DNA of 64,000 nt from JABDMH01 sp965223105 (lineage in GTDB: Bacteria > Bacteroidota > Bacteroidia > Chitinophagales > Saprospiraceae), in the NCBI GenBank assembly GCA_965223105.1, contig OZ244987.1, positions 6,758,001-6,822,000 on the forward strand, in the 5' to 3' direction. The notes under the pieces are model-generated. The model saw only the letters and a list, made by a program, of their open reading frames with translations, searched no databases and had not been told where the DNA came from. Position numbers and translations under genes: made by a program. Shown here piece after piece: positions 34,070 through 43,177 of the stretch. Every line of letters starts with the position of its first letter. Position 1 is the stretch's first letter.

Positions 34070-34837
34070 ATGCAACTTCATTTCAAGACATATGGTTCTG
34101 GAGAACCCGTGATCATCTTACATGGTATGTTGGGAATGCTGGACAACTGGATGACTGTTGCCAAGAAGCTCTCAAAGCATCATCTCGTTTTCCTGGTCGA
34201 TCAAAGGAATCATGGCCGCTCACCCCATGAGTCAACAATGTCCTATCCGGAGATGTCGGAAGATCTCTATGAATTTATGAATGATCAATGGTTATACGAG
34301 GGTGCCAGTATTATAGGACATAGTATGGGTGGTAAGACGGCAATGCAATTTGCCCTTGATTATCCAGAATGGGTCAAGAAGCTGGTGGTCATCGATATTG
34401 CACCGGTACAATACCCCCCCTCCCATCAGCACATTTTTGACGCGCTGAGAGCGTTAGATCTTACGGCTATACCTTCCAGATCAGCCGCAGAATCCCAATT
34501 GGTGCAAACCATACAAGACATAGCTCAAGTGAGGTTTTTATTGAAAAATCTGGTTCGGAAAGAAGGGCACTTCCAATGGCGAATGAATCTCCAAGGCATT
34601 ATTTCATCCTACCAGGAATTGCTGGCGCCGCCGCAAAGGAGAGAAGAGCCCTTTGCCGGACCGGTCCAGTTTTATAGAGGGTCCAGATCTAATTATATAG
34701 AACACGCCCATAAAGTCCAGATTCAAAGTATGTTCCCCGAGGCCACTATCACCGAGGTGCCTAAAGCCGGTCACTGGATACACGCCGACAATTTGCCATT
34801 TTTAATGGAGATGGTACAGGAGTTCTTAAAAAAGTGA
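34070..34837 (+). CDS. YbfF-like alpha/beta hydrolase (esterase)
   Basis: A 255-residue cytoplasmic esterase. HGMLGMLDNW at about residue 18 holds the oxyanion HG, DQRNHGRSPH is the family block, and the nucleophile Ser85 lies in GHSMGGKTAM. VVIDIAPVQYP and the C-terminal KAGHWIHAD with the catalytic His are typical of YbfF-type acyl esterases. The physiological substrate is unknown. It is divergent from uvrB (52 bases) and 46 bases upstream of the protease gene. Confidence 0.88.
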   Translation: MQLHFKTYGSGEPVIILHGMLGMLDNWMTVAKKLSKHHLVFLVDQRNHGRSPHESTMSYPEMSEDLYEFMNDQWLYEGASIIGHSMGGKTAMQFALDYPEWVKKLVVIDIAPVQYPPSHQHIFDALRALDLTAIPSRSAAESQLVQTIQDIAQVRFLLKNLVRKEGHFQWRMNLQGIISSYQELLAPPQRREEPFAGPVQFYRGSRSNYIEHAHKVQIQSMFPEATITEVPKAGHWIHADNLPFLMEMVQEFLKK

Positions 34838-34883
34838 AAACTTGTCGATCGCAGGAGCCGTTAAAAAACATACCCCACGCACC

Positions 34884-36545
34884 ATGCGTTACCATAAGAG
34901 AAAATTAACGAGCATGAAGCACTTAATATCAGTTGTACTTATCTCCGCAATCTTGGTAAGCTTGGCTTTTGTTGAAGGTCAAAATAAGCAGTTCGAAATC
35001 AGCAAGAATCTGGAGATCTTTACCAACATCTATCGCGAACTCAACAGCAACTACGTAGATGACATTGATCCGGCACGGATCATGCGGACGGGGATAGAAG
35101 CCATGCTGGAAACCCTAGATCCTTATACCAACTATATCTCTGAAGCTGATATTGAAAGTTATCGATATATGGCGGAGGGTAAGTACGACGGCATTGGTGC
35201 TCGTGTACGAAAGATGGGCGAATATGTGACCATTGTGGAACCCTATGAAGATGGCCCAGCGCTGGCGGCTGGATTAAAGGCCGGAGATCAAATTATTGCT
35301 GTGGAAGGAAAAGACGCCAAGGGAAAGAAAACCGATGAAGTCAATGATATTCTAAAGGGTTTCCCCGGCACCAGTGTGACCATTACCATCAGAAGACCTG
35401 GTGAATCCAAAGACCGCGATGTGACTGTGGAAAGGAATGAGGTTAGTGTTAAGAACGTCCCATACTCCGGAATGCTGAATGATGAGGTTGGTTACGTGGT
35501 GTTGACGACCTTCACCGCCAATGCAGGTCGCAATGTTGCTGAAGCCATCAAAGAATTGCTTGCCGATAATCCAAGCATCAAAGGATTGGTGTTTGACTTG
35601 CGCGATAATGGTGGCGGATATCTGCGGGAGGCCGTCAGTATTAGTAACTTATTTATTCCTAAGGATGAAGTGGTGGTAACCACTAAGGGTAAGGTTAAGG
35701 ACCGAGATCGCAGTTACCGCACCATGAATCAGCCTTTGCTACCTGACCTGCCCTTGGTTATCCTCACCAATAAGTGGACCGCATCGGCTTCGGAGATCGT
35801 AAGTGGAGTAGTACAAGACTTGGATCGAGGGTTGGTACTGGGACAGAAAACCTATGGCAAAGGTCTAGTGCAGAATACGGTAGACCTAGATTACAATGCC
35901 AAGCTCAAACTTACCACCGCCAAATACTACATTCCTAGTGGACGCTGCATCCAAAGTGTGAGTTATAAAGATGGCGAGCCGGTCGATGTATCCGAAGACC
36001 AAAAGGCAGTCTTTAAGACCCGAGCTGGCCGGAAAGTCCTTGATGGAGGTGGAATCATGCCTGACATTGCCATTGGAGCTCAAAATAAAGCCGCTATCCT
36101 TCAGTTCTTAGCCGACAATAACCTCATTTTCCACTACGCTACCCATTATCATCAGACCCATCCGGATATAGGGGATGTAAAATCCTTTCAATTCACCGAC
36201 TTTGATGACTTTATTGAATTCGTTCAGAACAAGAATCTGGATTTTCAAACTACCACTGAAAAGGAGCTGGACGAACTAATGGCAGCGGCAGAGGATGATA
36301 AGTTGGCTGACCTTCTCGAGGAGCAGGTAACTGAGATGCGGTCTCAAATTGAGAAGGAAAAGGAGGACGATCTCACTGAATATCGAGAAGATATCATCAA
36401 GCTATTAGAAAACGAAATTGTAAGTCGTTACTATTTTCAAACTGGAAAAATTCAGAAGTCCTTGGAGAATGATGAGGAAATTCAGAAGGCTATTGAGATT
36501 TTGACGGATCGGGTGACTTACGCCTCGTATCTACAAGCTCAATAG
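34884..36545 (+). CDS. S41-family C-terminal processing protease (CtpA-like)
   Basis: An exported, membrane-anchored serine protease. ATG 34884 gives a basic n-region and a hydrophobic segment (LISVVLISAILVSLAFVEG); ATG 34914 is also possible. The PDZ domain covers VEPYEDGPALAAGLKAGDQIIAVEGKDAKG to TVERNEVS. The S41 core has GLVFDLRDNGGGYL, the nucleophile Ser in WTASASEIVSG and the Lys of TYGKGLVQN, which form the Ser/Lys dyad. The long acidic helical C-terminus (EEQVTEMRSQIEKEKEDD) is normal for Bacteroidota members. It would process or degrade periplasmic proteins. Confidence 0.9.
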   Translation: MRYHKRKLTSMKHLISVVLISAILVSLAFVEGQNKQFEISKNLEIFTNIYRELNSNYVDDIDPARIMRTGIEAMLETLDPYTNYISEADIESYRYMAEGKYDGIGARVRKMGEYVTIVEPYEDGPALAAGLKAGDQIIAVEGKDAKGKKTDEVNDILKGFPGTSVTITIRRPGESKDRDVTVERNEVSVKNVPYSGMLNDEVGYVVLTTFTANAGRNVAEAIKELLADNPSIKGLVFDLRDNGGGYLREAVSISNLFIPKDEVVVTTKGKVKDRDRSYRTMNQPLLPDLPLVILTNKWTASASEIVSGVVQDLDRGLVLGQKTYGKGLVQNTVDLDYNAKLKLTTAKYYIPSGRCIQSVSYKDGEPVDVSEDQKAVFKTRAGRKVLDGGGIMPDIAIGAQNKAAILQFLADNNLIFHYATHYHQTHPDIGDVKSFQFTDFDDFIEFVQNKNLDFQTTTEKELDELMAAAEDDKLADLLEEQVTEMRSQIEKEKEDDLTEYREDIIKLLENEIVSRYYFQTGKIQKSLENDEEIQKAIEILTDRVTYASYLQAQ

Positions 36546-36606
36546 CATGAATGAAGATTTGTGATCTACCAACGATAACGAAATCCGATAGGAGGTAACC
36601 GTAGAA

Positions 36607-37296
36607 GTGAGTGAAATCCTTTGTATTGAAACATCAGGTAGCCAATGTTCTGTAGCCATCAGTCAAGGCGACAAGGTCCTTGCTCAAGTTCAGTCAGATC
36701 AAAGTTATGATCACGCGGCTCAAATCACTGTATTCATAGCAGGTTGTCTGAAAGAAGCTGGATTGCACATCCACGACTTAAAGGCGGTAGCAGTAAGTGA
36801 GGGACCAGGATCTTTTACCGGCCTTCGCATCGGTGTTTCAGCGGCAAAAGCAATCTGTTTTGCGCATCATCTACCTCTGGTGGCTGTAAATACCTTGCAA
36901 AGTCTAGTCATCGGGGCCCAGGAGCAAGTGACAGTACATGATGAATCACTGTTTTGCCCTATGATTGATGCTCGGCGGATGGAAGTTTATACCGCTGTGT
37001 ACAATCTACAGATGGAGACTATCATAGAGCCATCGGCACTAATCTTGGAGAAACATTGTTTCACACTATGGAATCTAGATAATGAGACACTAAATTTTGT
37101 AGGCACTGGGGCTCACAAGCTGGCAAAAGTCGAAGGTTATGAAGCACTTCATTGGATCGATTTAGTGCCGCAAGCTTCATATTTGGTACCTATTGCAAGA
37201 AGGAAGTATTTAAATAGAGAATATTCTGACCCCAGGCATTTTAGTCCTTTTTACCTGAAACCACCTAATATTACGAAACCACGTAAAGTCGTATAG
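36607..37296 (+). CDS. tsaB: tRNA threonylcarbamoyladenosine synthesis protein TsaB
   Basis: The 229-residue partner of TsaD in making t6A37 of tRNA, the modification that MtaB (7.2 kb) later methylthiolates. The N-terminal ASKHA fold shows ILCIETSGSQCSVAI, and the middle block AVSEGPGSFTGLRIGVSAAKAIC is diagnostic. Like other TsaB it lacks the metal-binding residues of TsaD. The start is GTG 36607, chosen because a full AGGAGG lies 11 bases upstream, a rare strong ribosome site for this phylum. Confidence 0.92.
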   Translation: MSEILCIETSGSQCSVAISQGDKVLAQVQSDQSYDHAAQITVFIAGCLKEAGLHIHDLKAVAVSEGPGSFTGLRIGVSAAKAICFAHHLPLVAVNTLQSLVIGAQEQVTVHDESLFCPMIDARRMEVYTAVYNLQMETIIEPSALILEKHCFTLWNLDNETLNFVGTGAHKLAKVEGYEALHWIDLVPQASYLVPIARRKYLNREYSDPRHFSPFYLKPPNITKPRKVV

Positions 37297-37460
37297 CATA
37301 CATTATCTGTGTTTTATATATGGTGAATATTTTATATTTAATGATTGCCTAAGGTGCTAGAACCCAGTGTTTATAGGATCTCTCAGAGTCGTATTATAAA
37401 TTTTGGTACAGTTTTGGTTATAAGAAGGGAGGATTCCAAAATTTGTAAAATCACTTAGAT

Positions 37461-37799
37461 ATGAGAAAGCAGAAGAATGAGAATGTCACTCTTAAGCATG
37501 GCAAGAAAGATATCCTTCTGGATTACGCCGAATTGCGCAAGGCTGTACTCGTTCTGAGAGCTGTCAATCATAAGTTGCGACAACGTATCATTGACCTCTT
37601 GGAAGAAGGAGAATCCATGACTGTGACTGACATTTACATCAAACTTAGGTTGGAACAATCTGTTGCATCTCAGCATTTAGCCATTTTGAGAAGAGCTGGC
37701 GTGGTCAAAACCGAGAGACAAGGTAAGTTCATCTACTACTCCCTGGATAAAGATCGTTTGGCTCAAATATCCAGATTGGTAGAAGAGCTAGCAGTTTAA
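37461..37799 (+). CDS. ArsR-type winged-helix regulator (first of a tandem pair)
   Basis: A 112-residue regulator. The winged helix includes LRQRIIDLLEEGESMTVTDIYIKLRLEQSVASQHLAILRRAGVVKTERQGKFIYYSLD, with the recognition helix at SVASQHLAILRRAGV. The typical metal Cys pair of ArsR is absent, so it senses something else or acts without a metal. A close paralogue follows 204 bases downstream. A terminator lies between them at 37888-37921. Confidence 0.85.
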   Translation: MRKQKNENVTLKHGKKDILLDYAELRKAVLVLRAVNHKLRQRIIDLLEEGESMTVTDIYIKLRLEQSVASQHLAILRRAGVVKTERQGKFIYYSLDKDRLAQISRLVEELAV

Positions 37800-37887
37800 T
37801 TTTTTCAATTCAAATCAACTTGATATCAGGTAATTATACACATTGATTAAAAATTTACTGTAACAGATCTCCACAGAAGAGATAAAG

Positions 37888-37921
37888 TGCTGTAGTATTT
37901 TACATATTACAGCATTTTTTT
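37888..37921 (+). terminator. Rho-independent terminator
   Basis: TGCTGTA (37888-37894) pairs with TACAGCA (37908-37914), inner TAT and ATA bases extend the stem, and a run of seven T follows. It ends the transcript of the first ArsR-type gene. Confidence 0.75.
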
Positions 37922-38002
37922 ATGTGTATTTTTGTATGATAGTTTTTTTTAATGCATATTTGTCTTGACTAAGGCTTATTTCAATTTAAGAAAAACTACA
38001 AT

Positions 38003-38311
38003 ATGAACCAGACTAAGGTTACGTTCAACAATGAGCAGTTGGCGATCTCATGCGAAATTGTACGTGCTTTAGCGCATCCCCTGCGCTTGAAAATCCTCGA
38101 GTTTATTGATCAACATCGACGCATTAATGTCAATAAGATCTACAATACCCTCCGCATTGAACAATCGATCACCTCTCAGCACCTTAGAATTCTCAGACTG
38201 GCCGGACTCGTTCATGCTGAACGGGAGGGCAAGTTTATCCACTACTCCATCGATTACGGGAAAATCGAGATTGCACAAACGGCCATCGACCACTTTTATG
38301 GTAGAGATTAG
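38003..38311 (+). CDS. ArsR-type winged-helix regulator (second of a tandem pair)
   Basis: A 102-residue regulator similar over its length to the preceding one: ALAHPLRLKILEFIDQHRRINVNKIYNTLRIEQSITSQHLRILRLAGLVHAEREGKFIHYSID. The shared I.T.LRxEQSxxSQHLxILRxAG segment marks them as duplicates. Again there is no metal-binding cysteine pair. It has its own upstream region with AT-rich text and ends 8 bases before the converging lspA. The target genes are unknown. Confidence 0.85.
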   Translation: MNQTKVTFNNEQLAISCEIVRALAHPLRLKILEFIDQHRRINVNKIYNTLRIEQSITSQHLRILRLAGLVHAEREGKFIHYSIDYGKIEIAQTAIDHFYGRD

Positions 38312-38319
38312 TACCTGCC

Positions 38320-39027
38320 TCAGAAATTGGTTTCCCCAGCAGGGTCTGAAGCGACATCAGAAGGTTCTTGACTTTCCTTTTCCTCATCTACCGTTTCTTC
38401 TTTCGCGGCTTGTTCGTTAAAAAAACTGCGTTGAAATAGCAATAGACTGATAATACCCACACTAATTGACGAATCAGCTACATTAAAAACCGGCTTGAAA
38501 AACTGAAAACTACGGCCGCCTAGCCAAGGAAACCAGTCTGGCCATTGCGTATCGATCATGGGGAAATAAAACATATCCACCACTTTGCCAAAGAGCAAAC
38601 CAGCGTAGCCACCTCCTTCTGGAAACATTCTGGCCACACCACCATGCATTGACGATTCCGAAAAGATCATCCCATAAAATGCACTATCGATAATGTTACC
38701 AATAGCTCCGGCCAGAATCAGTGCAAAACATACCAAAACTCCAGTATTATGGTTAGCATGAATCAACTTACGTAAATAATAGATGAGAAAGGCCACAGCT
38801 CCAATTCGAAAAATGCTTAGGGCAAGCTTGCCCAGCTTCCCTCCCAGGGAAATACCAAAGGCCATTCCATTATTTTCTACAAAGTGTATGAATGCCCAAT
38901 CTGCACCTAGGATAGATATTTTTTCGCCATAGACCATATGGGTTTTCACCCAAATCTTAAGCGCCTGATCGAGGATCAGCACGATCACGACCAAGAGGAC
39001 TACCATCTGCGATTTCGTGAGCTTCAC
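38320..39027 (-). CDS. lspA: Lipoprotein signal peptidase
   Basis: Signal peptidase II, which cuts prolipoproteins after Lgt has lipidated them. The catalytic aspartates are in GAIGNIIDSAFYG and FNVADSSISVG. There are four transmembrane segments, with family text LDQALKIWVK and FVENNGMAFG. At 235 residues it is longer than usual, owing to an insert between the second and third helices (SSMHGGVARMFPEGGGYAGL) and an acidic C-terminal tail (KEETVDEEKESQEPSD); both are common in this phylum. Confidence 0.95.
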   Translation of the reverse strand: MKLTKSQMVVLLVVIVLILDQALKIWVKTHMVYGEKISILGADWAFIHFVENNGMAFGISLGGKLGKLALSIFRIGAVAFLIYYLRKLIHANHNTGVLVCFALILAGAIGNIIDSAFYGMIFSESSMHGGVARMFPEGGGYAGLLFGKVVDMFYFPMIDTQWPDWFPWLGGRSFQFFKPVFNVADSSISVGIISLLLFQRSFFNEQAAKEETVDEEKESQEPSDVASDPAGETNF

Positions 39028-39264
39028 TACCTTATAATCGTGTCGTCAATTTGAAATTTTGAGGCTAGTGCTTTGTCCATTGAGATTTTGTAGTGAATTT
39101 AATATGAATTTGTTCTCAGATGAAGCGTCAGGATGCAGGCAGGGGCCTAGTCCTGGCGAGGTTCTGCTATGAAATATGAGGGCAAAGGACATTAAAATTC
39201 TAGCTAATATTTTAGTGGACAGCGTACTAATTTGTTCGATTGTCGATGCAACCCAAATCGCCAT

Positions 39265-39636
39265 TTACCGGCGGTTTTTGGCCTCTATACTAAGGGTGGC
39301 ATGTGGTACCGCCTTCAATCTTTCTTTGGCGATCAACTTACCCGTAACCCGGCAGATTCCATAGACCTTATTCTTAATTCGGATCTTGGCATTTTCCAGA
39401 TGCCGAATAAGGTTTTTCTGTCGCACCGCCATATTGGTAAGCCGTTCAGTCTCAACACTTCCTACGCCATCGTCCAGACCCTTGACCTTAGAATCCGGAT
39501 TTTCTGCCATTTCTTCCAATTGATTGACGTAGAAGGCCAATTGTTCTCTCGCCTTAGCCAATTTCTGATCAATGAGTTTGTCAAACTCCTCCAACTCCTG
39601 ATCTGAGTACCGGGTCTTATTTGTAGTTTTTCCCAT
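39265..39636 (-). CDS. DksA/TraR-family protein
   Basis: A 123-residue coiled-coil protein with a degenerate C4 zinc finger: YGICRVTGKLIAKERLKAVPHATLSIEAK retains one cysteine. The N-terminal coiled coil covers about residues 15-55. By family it would enter the RNA polymerase secondary channel and modulate initiation, and the loss of zinc ligands is usual in this phylum. It is transcribed toward lspA, separated by 237 bases in which I see nothing else. Confidence 0.88.
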   Translation of the reverse strand: MGKTTNKTRYSDQELEEFDKLIDQKLAKAREQLAFYVNQLEEMAENPDSKVKGLDDGVGSVETERLTNMAVRQKNLIRHLENAKIRIKNKVYGICRVTGKLIAKERLKAVPHATLSIEAKNRR

Positions 39637-39689
39637 CGTTGAAAGATTTGATTCGAACGTGCAAAATTATCTTTTTTTGTTGAAGGATG

Positions 39690-40778
39690 CTATCTATCGT
39701 CCATCAGATCTTCCGAAATGACTTCATCCTCAGCGTCTTTGTGCAAATTCTTCGGTCGTAAGGGATCGCTATGATCCTTCAAGTACTGCTGACGATTCCG
39801 AAATAGATCAATGGCTGTATAGATGGCTTGGCGCATGGACGACGGATCCGCTTGACTCTGACCAGCGATCTTAACTCCCGTCCCATGATCTGGTGAGGTT
39901 CGTATAACCGATAGACCTGCGGTAAAATTAACCCCTGATCCAAAACTCAAGAGCTTGAAGGGGATCAGACCTTGATCATGGTACATAGCCAAGATGCCAT
40001 CAAACTTTCGAAATTGTCCTGACCCAAAGAAACCATCAGCAGAAAATGGACCTGCAACCATGATGCGCTGTTTCTTGAGCTCGATGACTGCCGGCCTAAT
40101 GATCTCCTCTTCTTCCATGCCAATGAGGCCATCATCACTGGCATGAGGATTGAGACCCATAACTGCTATCAAGGGTCTCTCGATCCCAAAGTCACTCTTT
40201 AGGCTCTGATGTAAAACGGAGAGTTTCTCCCTGACGAGATCTCTGCTCAATTTGACCGCTACTTCGGCAATAGAGAGATGGTTGGTGGCAACTCCAATAC
40301 GCAGTTGGTCAGCGACCATCAACATTAGACTTTGTCCGTCGCCAAATCGCTCTGTCAGGTACTCAGTATGGCCTCGATACTGAAAGCCGGCTTGAGACAT
40401 GGCATGCTTATCTATCGGAGCGGTAACCAAAGTATCAATCAATCCTTGTTGCAAATCCTGAACTGCTTTGTCCAGGGATACATAGGCAAATTTTCCGCTG
40501 TCCTCAGTGGGCTCTCCTAATGTGATGACAATGTCCTCATTCCAACAGTTGACAACATTGATCTTATCCCTGTTGAGGTGATCCGCTGTACTTAGGCTCT
40601 GATAAGAGAAATCACGTGGCTTAACGATATTCTTATGATAGGAGACCACCTTTGCTGAGCCGTAGATCACTGGGGTACATAAATCGAGAAGTCGTGAGTC
40701 AGCAAGCGTTTTAATAATGACTTCCAAACCCACACCGTTTATGTCACCGGACGTAATCCCTACTTTCACTTTCTCCAT
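39690..40778 (-). CDS. pdxA: 4-hydroxythreonine-4-phosphate dehydrogenase
   Basis: An NAD-dependent enzyme of the DXP-dependent vitamin B6 pathway. The start at ATG 40778 gives MEKVKVGITSGDINGVGLEVI, the usual beginning; the open frame extends 100 codons further upstream across the divergent rsmA start and is not coding there. Metal-binding histidines lie in the QYRGHTEYL and AMYHDQGLIPFK blocks, and RTSPDHGTG is the C-terminal signature. The product is 362 residues. Other pdx genes are not in the window. Confidence 0.93.
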   Translation of the reverse strand: MEKVKVGITSGDINGVGLEVIIKTLADSRLLDLCTPVIYGSAKVVSYHKNIVKPRDFSYQSLSTADHLNRDKINVVNCWNEDIVITLGEPTEDSGKFAYVSLDKAVQDLQQGLIDTLVTAPIDKHAMSQAGFQYRGHTEYLTERFGDGQSLMLMVADQLRIGVATNHLSIAEVAVKLSRDLVREKLSVLHQSLKSDFGIERPLIAVMGLNPHASDDGLIGMEEEEIIRPAVIELKKQRIMVAGPFSADGFFGSGQFRKFDGILAMYHDQGLIPFKLLSFGSGVNFTAGLSVIRTSPDHGTGVKIAGQSQADPSSMRQAIYTAIDLFRNRQQYLKDHSDPLRPKNLHKDAEDEVISEDLMDDR

Positions 40779-40841
40779 AGTACTTGCCGTTTTGGCCGAT
40801 CGGCTAAGATAGATAATCTGGCTATTTTCGTGCCGGAACCT

Positions 40842-41603
40842 ATGAAAGCGAAAAAGAGCCTTGGCCAGCACTTTCTCATCAACCATCACATCGCCCAGAA
40901 GATCTCTGATTCCCTGGAGACTATAGATGGTGTCAAAAATGTATTGGAAGTTGGTCCAGGACGGGGTATGTTGACCCAATATTTGGTCAATAGGCCTGAA
41001 TCCGTATATGTCGTGGAGATTGATCAGCACCTGATAGATCAGCTGGCAAGGATGTTCCCAGGGCTTTTCGTAACTCACGCCAATTTCTTAAAGCTCGAGC
41101 TCGACCGTCTCCTCCCTGAACCCTATCACCTCATAGGAAATTTTCCATACAATATTTCCAGCCAAATCATCTTTAAGCTCCTCGACAACCGCAAGTCTAT
41201 TCCCCAAATGGTGGGTATGTTTCAAAAAGAAGTCGCACGCCGAATTCACAGCGGCCATGGATCGAAGACTTACGGCATCCTAAGTGTCTTGGTTCAGGCA
41301 TTTTACGAGGTCGATTACCTGTTTGGAGTGAGTCCTTCCGCTTTTTCACCCAGACCTAAAGTTGAATCGGCGGTGATTCGCCTTAGGCGAAAAGCTCATC
41401 CTTTGGTTAACAACGAAGATGAGAGACTATTTCGACAGTTGGTCAAAATGGCCTTTAATCAACGACGTAAAATGCTAAGGAATTCCCTAAAATCACTAGT
41501 CGTTCAACCTGATACTACTCCGTTCATGACCCTCCGACCTGAACAAATGACCGTCCAAGATTTTGCCGACCTAACAGTGAATCTAATATCTTCGCAGAAA
41601 TAA
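40842..41603 (+). CDS. rsmA: 16S rRNA dimethyladenosine transferase
   Basis: KsgA/RsmA dimethylates two adjacent adenines in helix 45 of 16S rRNA. The start at ATG 40842 gives MKAKKSLGQHFLINHHIAQKI; a GTG four codons upstream is possible. Motif I is EVGPGRGMLTQYL, the ribose-binding Asp/Glu is in VYVVEIDQHL, and the catalytic NLPY-type motif is NFPYNISSQI. FSPRPKVESAVIRL is the C-terminal signature. It is divergent from pdxA and followed 14 bases on by the YqeY gene. Confidence 0.95.
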   Translation: MKAKKSLGQHFLINHHIAQKISDSLETIDGVKNVLEVGPGRGMLTQYLVNRPESVYVVEIDQHLIDQLARMFPGLFVTHANFLKLELDRLLPEPYHLIGNFPYNISSQIIFKLLDNRKSIPQMVGMFQKEVARRIHSGHGSKTYGILSVLVQAFYEVDYLFGVSPSAFSPRPKVESAVIRLRRKAHPLVNNEDERLFRQLVKMAFNQRRKMLRNSLKSLVVQPDTTPFMTLRPEQMTVQDFADLTVNLISSQK

Positions 41604-41617
41604 CACGATGCATCACC

Positions 41618-42064
41618 ATGTCTCTGGAAATAAGAATAGCTGAAGACCTCAAATCAGCCATGCGAGCGAAGGATCAGTCTCGTATGCGGGCCATCCGTGC
41701 CATTAAGGCTGCCATCTTGCTCAAAAAGACAGATGGTAGTGGGAGCCAAATCACCGAAGAAGATGAAATCAAACTGCTGCAGAAATTGGTTAAATCCCGC
41801 CGTGAATCGTTAGACATCTACCAAAAGCAAAACCGGGAGGATCTGGCTAAGATCGAGCGGGAAGAGATTGAAGTCATCAGCGAATACCTTCCCGCTCCTC
41901 TAAGTGACGCAGAACTTGGCACCATCATCGATGAGATCATAGCCGAACAAGGGGCTACGTCGATGAAGGACATGGGAAGAGTAATGGGCCTGGTCAATCA
42001 GAAAGTGGCTGGCAAAGCCGATGGCAGGAAAATTGCCGAGATGGTGAAGGGTAAGCTTGGCTAG
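41618..42064 (+). CDS. GatB/YqeY domain protein
   Basis: A 148-residue protein of the YqeY family, related to the C-terminal tRNA-binding part of GatB. The sequence runs AEDLKSAMRAKDQSRMRAIRAIKAAILLKKTDG, ending with MKDMGRVMGLVNQKVAGKADGRKIAEMVKGKL, the usual close of the family. It has no known catalytic residues and probably binds tRNA. It follows rsmA closely and is likely cotranscribed. Confidence 0.9.
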   Translation: MSLEIRIAEDLKSAMRAKDQSRMRAIRAIKAAILLKKTDGSGSQITEEDEIKLLQKLVKSRRESLDIYQKQNREDLAKIEREEIEVISEYLPAPLSDAELGTIIDEIIAEQGATSMKDMGRVMGLVNQKVAGKADGRKIAEMVKGKLG

Positions 42065-42084
42065 CGTTTAAGTTACAGGATCAG

Positions 42085-42117
42085 GCCCTGATTTCCCATC
42101 AGGGTCTGATTTCACCG
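42085..42117. repeat. Intergenic hairpin repeat, copy A
   Basis: CCCTGAT-TTCCC-ATCAGGG followed by TCTGATTTCACCG. It lies 21 bases after the YqeY stop codon. Two relatives lie at 45550 and 45721. It may serve as a terminator, though only a short T-run follows. Confidence 0.65.
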
Positions 42118-42253
42118 CAACGTTCTCTGGTCCCAAACACTTCCACTGAGATAATTTGACAGCGTAGCAAGTCAAGTAGTCATAGGAATGAGCGCCCAAG
42201 GATCAGCATCACTCTACATGAAATCGGATCCGGTCCTTGCACGTTATGATACC

Positions 42254-43177
42254 ATGGTGCGATTTCTAATGTTACTGCCAATTGCTGTTTCGTGCGTTGA
42301 CACCTATGATGTAGATCTGCCTGATCATGGTGAAGTGCCGGTGTTGAGCTCGATTATGATAGCCAACCAACCGGTTCGTGTCTTTCATGGTGTTTCCAGG
42401 TCTCTTACCGATAGTACAGACAACTTTATCGAAGGGGCTGAGATAGCGCTAAGAAATGAGCAGAGCGGAGAGGAGGTTATATTATCTGAGGAAGGACAAG
42501 GATGGTACATCAGTAGTGTTGTCGCCCTACCTCAGATTTCATACACATTAGAGACTTGGTACAAAAACAAGAGAGTCTGGGCGAGGGATCAGATACCCAA
42601 AAAAGGTGTTGTGACCAATTGGGATTATCATTTCATCTCGACAGGAGATCAACATGGCGATGATTTCCACAATATCAGTATGCTCCTGCAGGATGATGCA
42701 ACAAACTCTGATTACTACGAATTTTCCTTCATTAGTCAATCTTGCCTGCGCACACAACCCAATAAGTGCTTTATCGATTATTATCTCTTTGGAGAAAATG
42801 TCGATCCTAAAATTGAGGCTGAGGGAATTCTTGAATTTGATCCTCCCTACTACGTACTTAGTGATGTACTGTTTACGACACCACAAACAAGCGTTTTCTT
42901 CCAACTACGCAATGGTCAAACCCGAGGAGGGAATGGCATTGCACGGGTGGAGGGCCTAACCGACGGCAATTGGCTCAACATCAATTATGGCTCGGAGGCA
43001 TACTACCGCTTTAAAAAGAGCCTGCTGCAATATCGATACAGCATCAATACCGACGAGCAACTAGAGGATTTTCAGCGATTCTTTTTTGGCACAGAACCCC
43101 AGACTTTATTCAGTAATGTAAACAATGGCATTGGAGTGGTGGCAGGTGTTAATAAAGAATACATTGAAGTATTCTAA
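42254..43177 (+). CDS. DUF4249 lipoprotein
   Basis: A surface- or periplasm-facing lipoprotein. The start at ATG 42254 gives a compact lipoprotein signal, MVRFLMLLPIAVSC, with the lipidated Cys at position 14; the longer frame from 42188 is less likely. EGAEIALRNEQSGEEVILSEEGQGWYIS and YTLETWYKNKRVWARDQIP match the DUF4249 beta-sandwich. Genes of this family stand beside TonB receptors throughout Bacteroidota, as here; the receptor frame overlaps its 3' end by 53 bases. It probably assists ligand capture. The ligand is unknown. Confidence 0.85.
   Translation: MVRFLMLLPIAVSCVDTYDVDLPDHGEVPVLSSIMIANQPVRVFHGVSRSLTDSTDNFIEGAEIALRNEQSGEEVILSEEGQGWYISSVVALPQISYTLETWYKNKRVWARDQIPKKGVVTNWDYHFISTGDQHGDDFHNISMLLQDDATNSDYYEFSFISQSCLRTQPNKCFIDYYLFGENVDPKIEAEGILEFDPPYYVLSDVLFTTPQTSVFFQLRNGQTRGGNGIARVEGLTDGNWLNINYGSEAYYRFKKSLLQYRYSINTDEQLEDFQRFFFGTEPQTLFSNVNNGIGVVAGVNKEYIEVF

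Noticed and set aside
39028..39264. Small gene between lspA and the DksA-like gene (39046-39264, minus)
   Set aside because: No ribosome site, no recognisable motif and unlike coding text; treated as intergenic.
39640..39670. TTCGAA text as part of a tRNA T-arm
   Set aside because: No acceptor, D-arm or anticodon arm can be folded around it.
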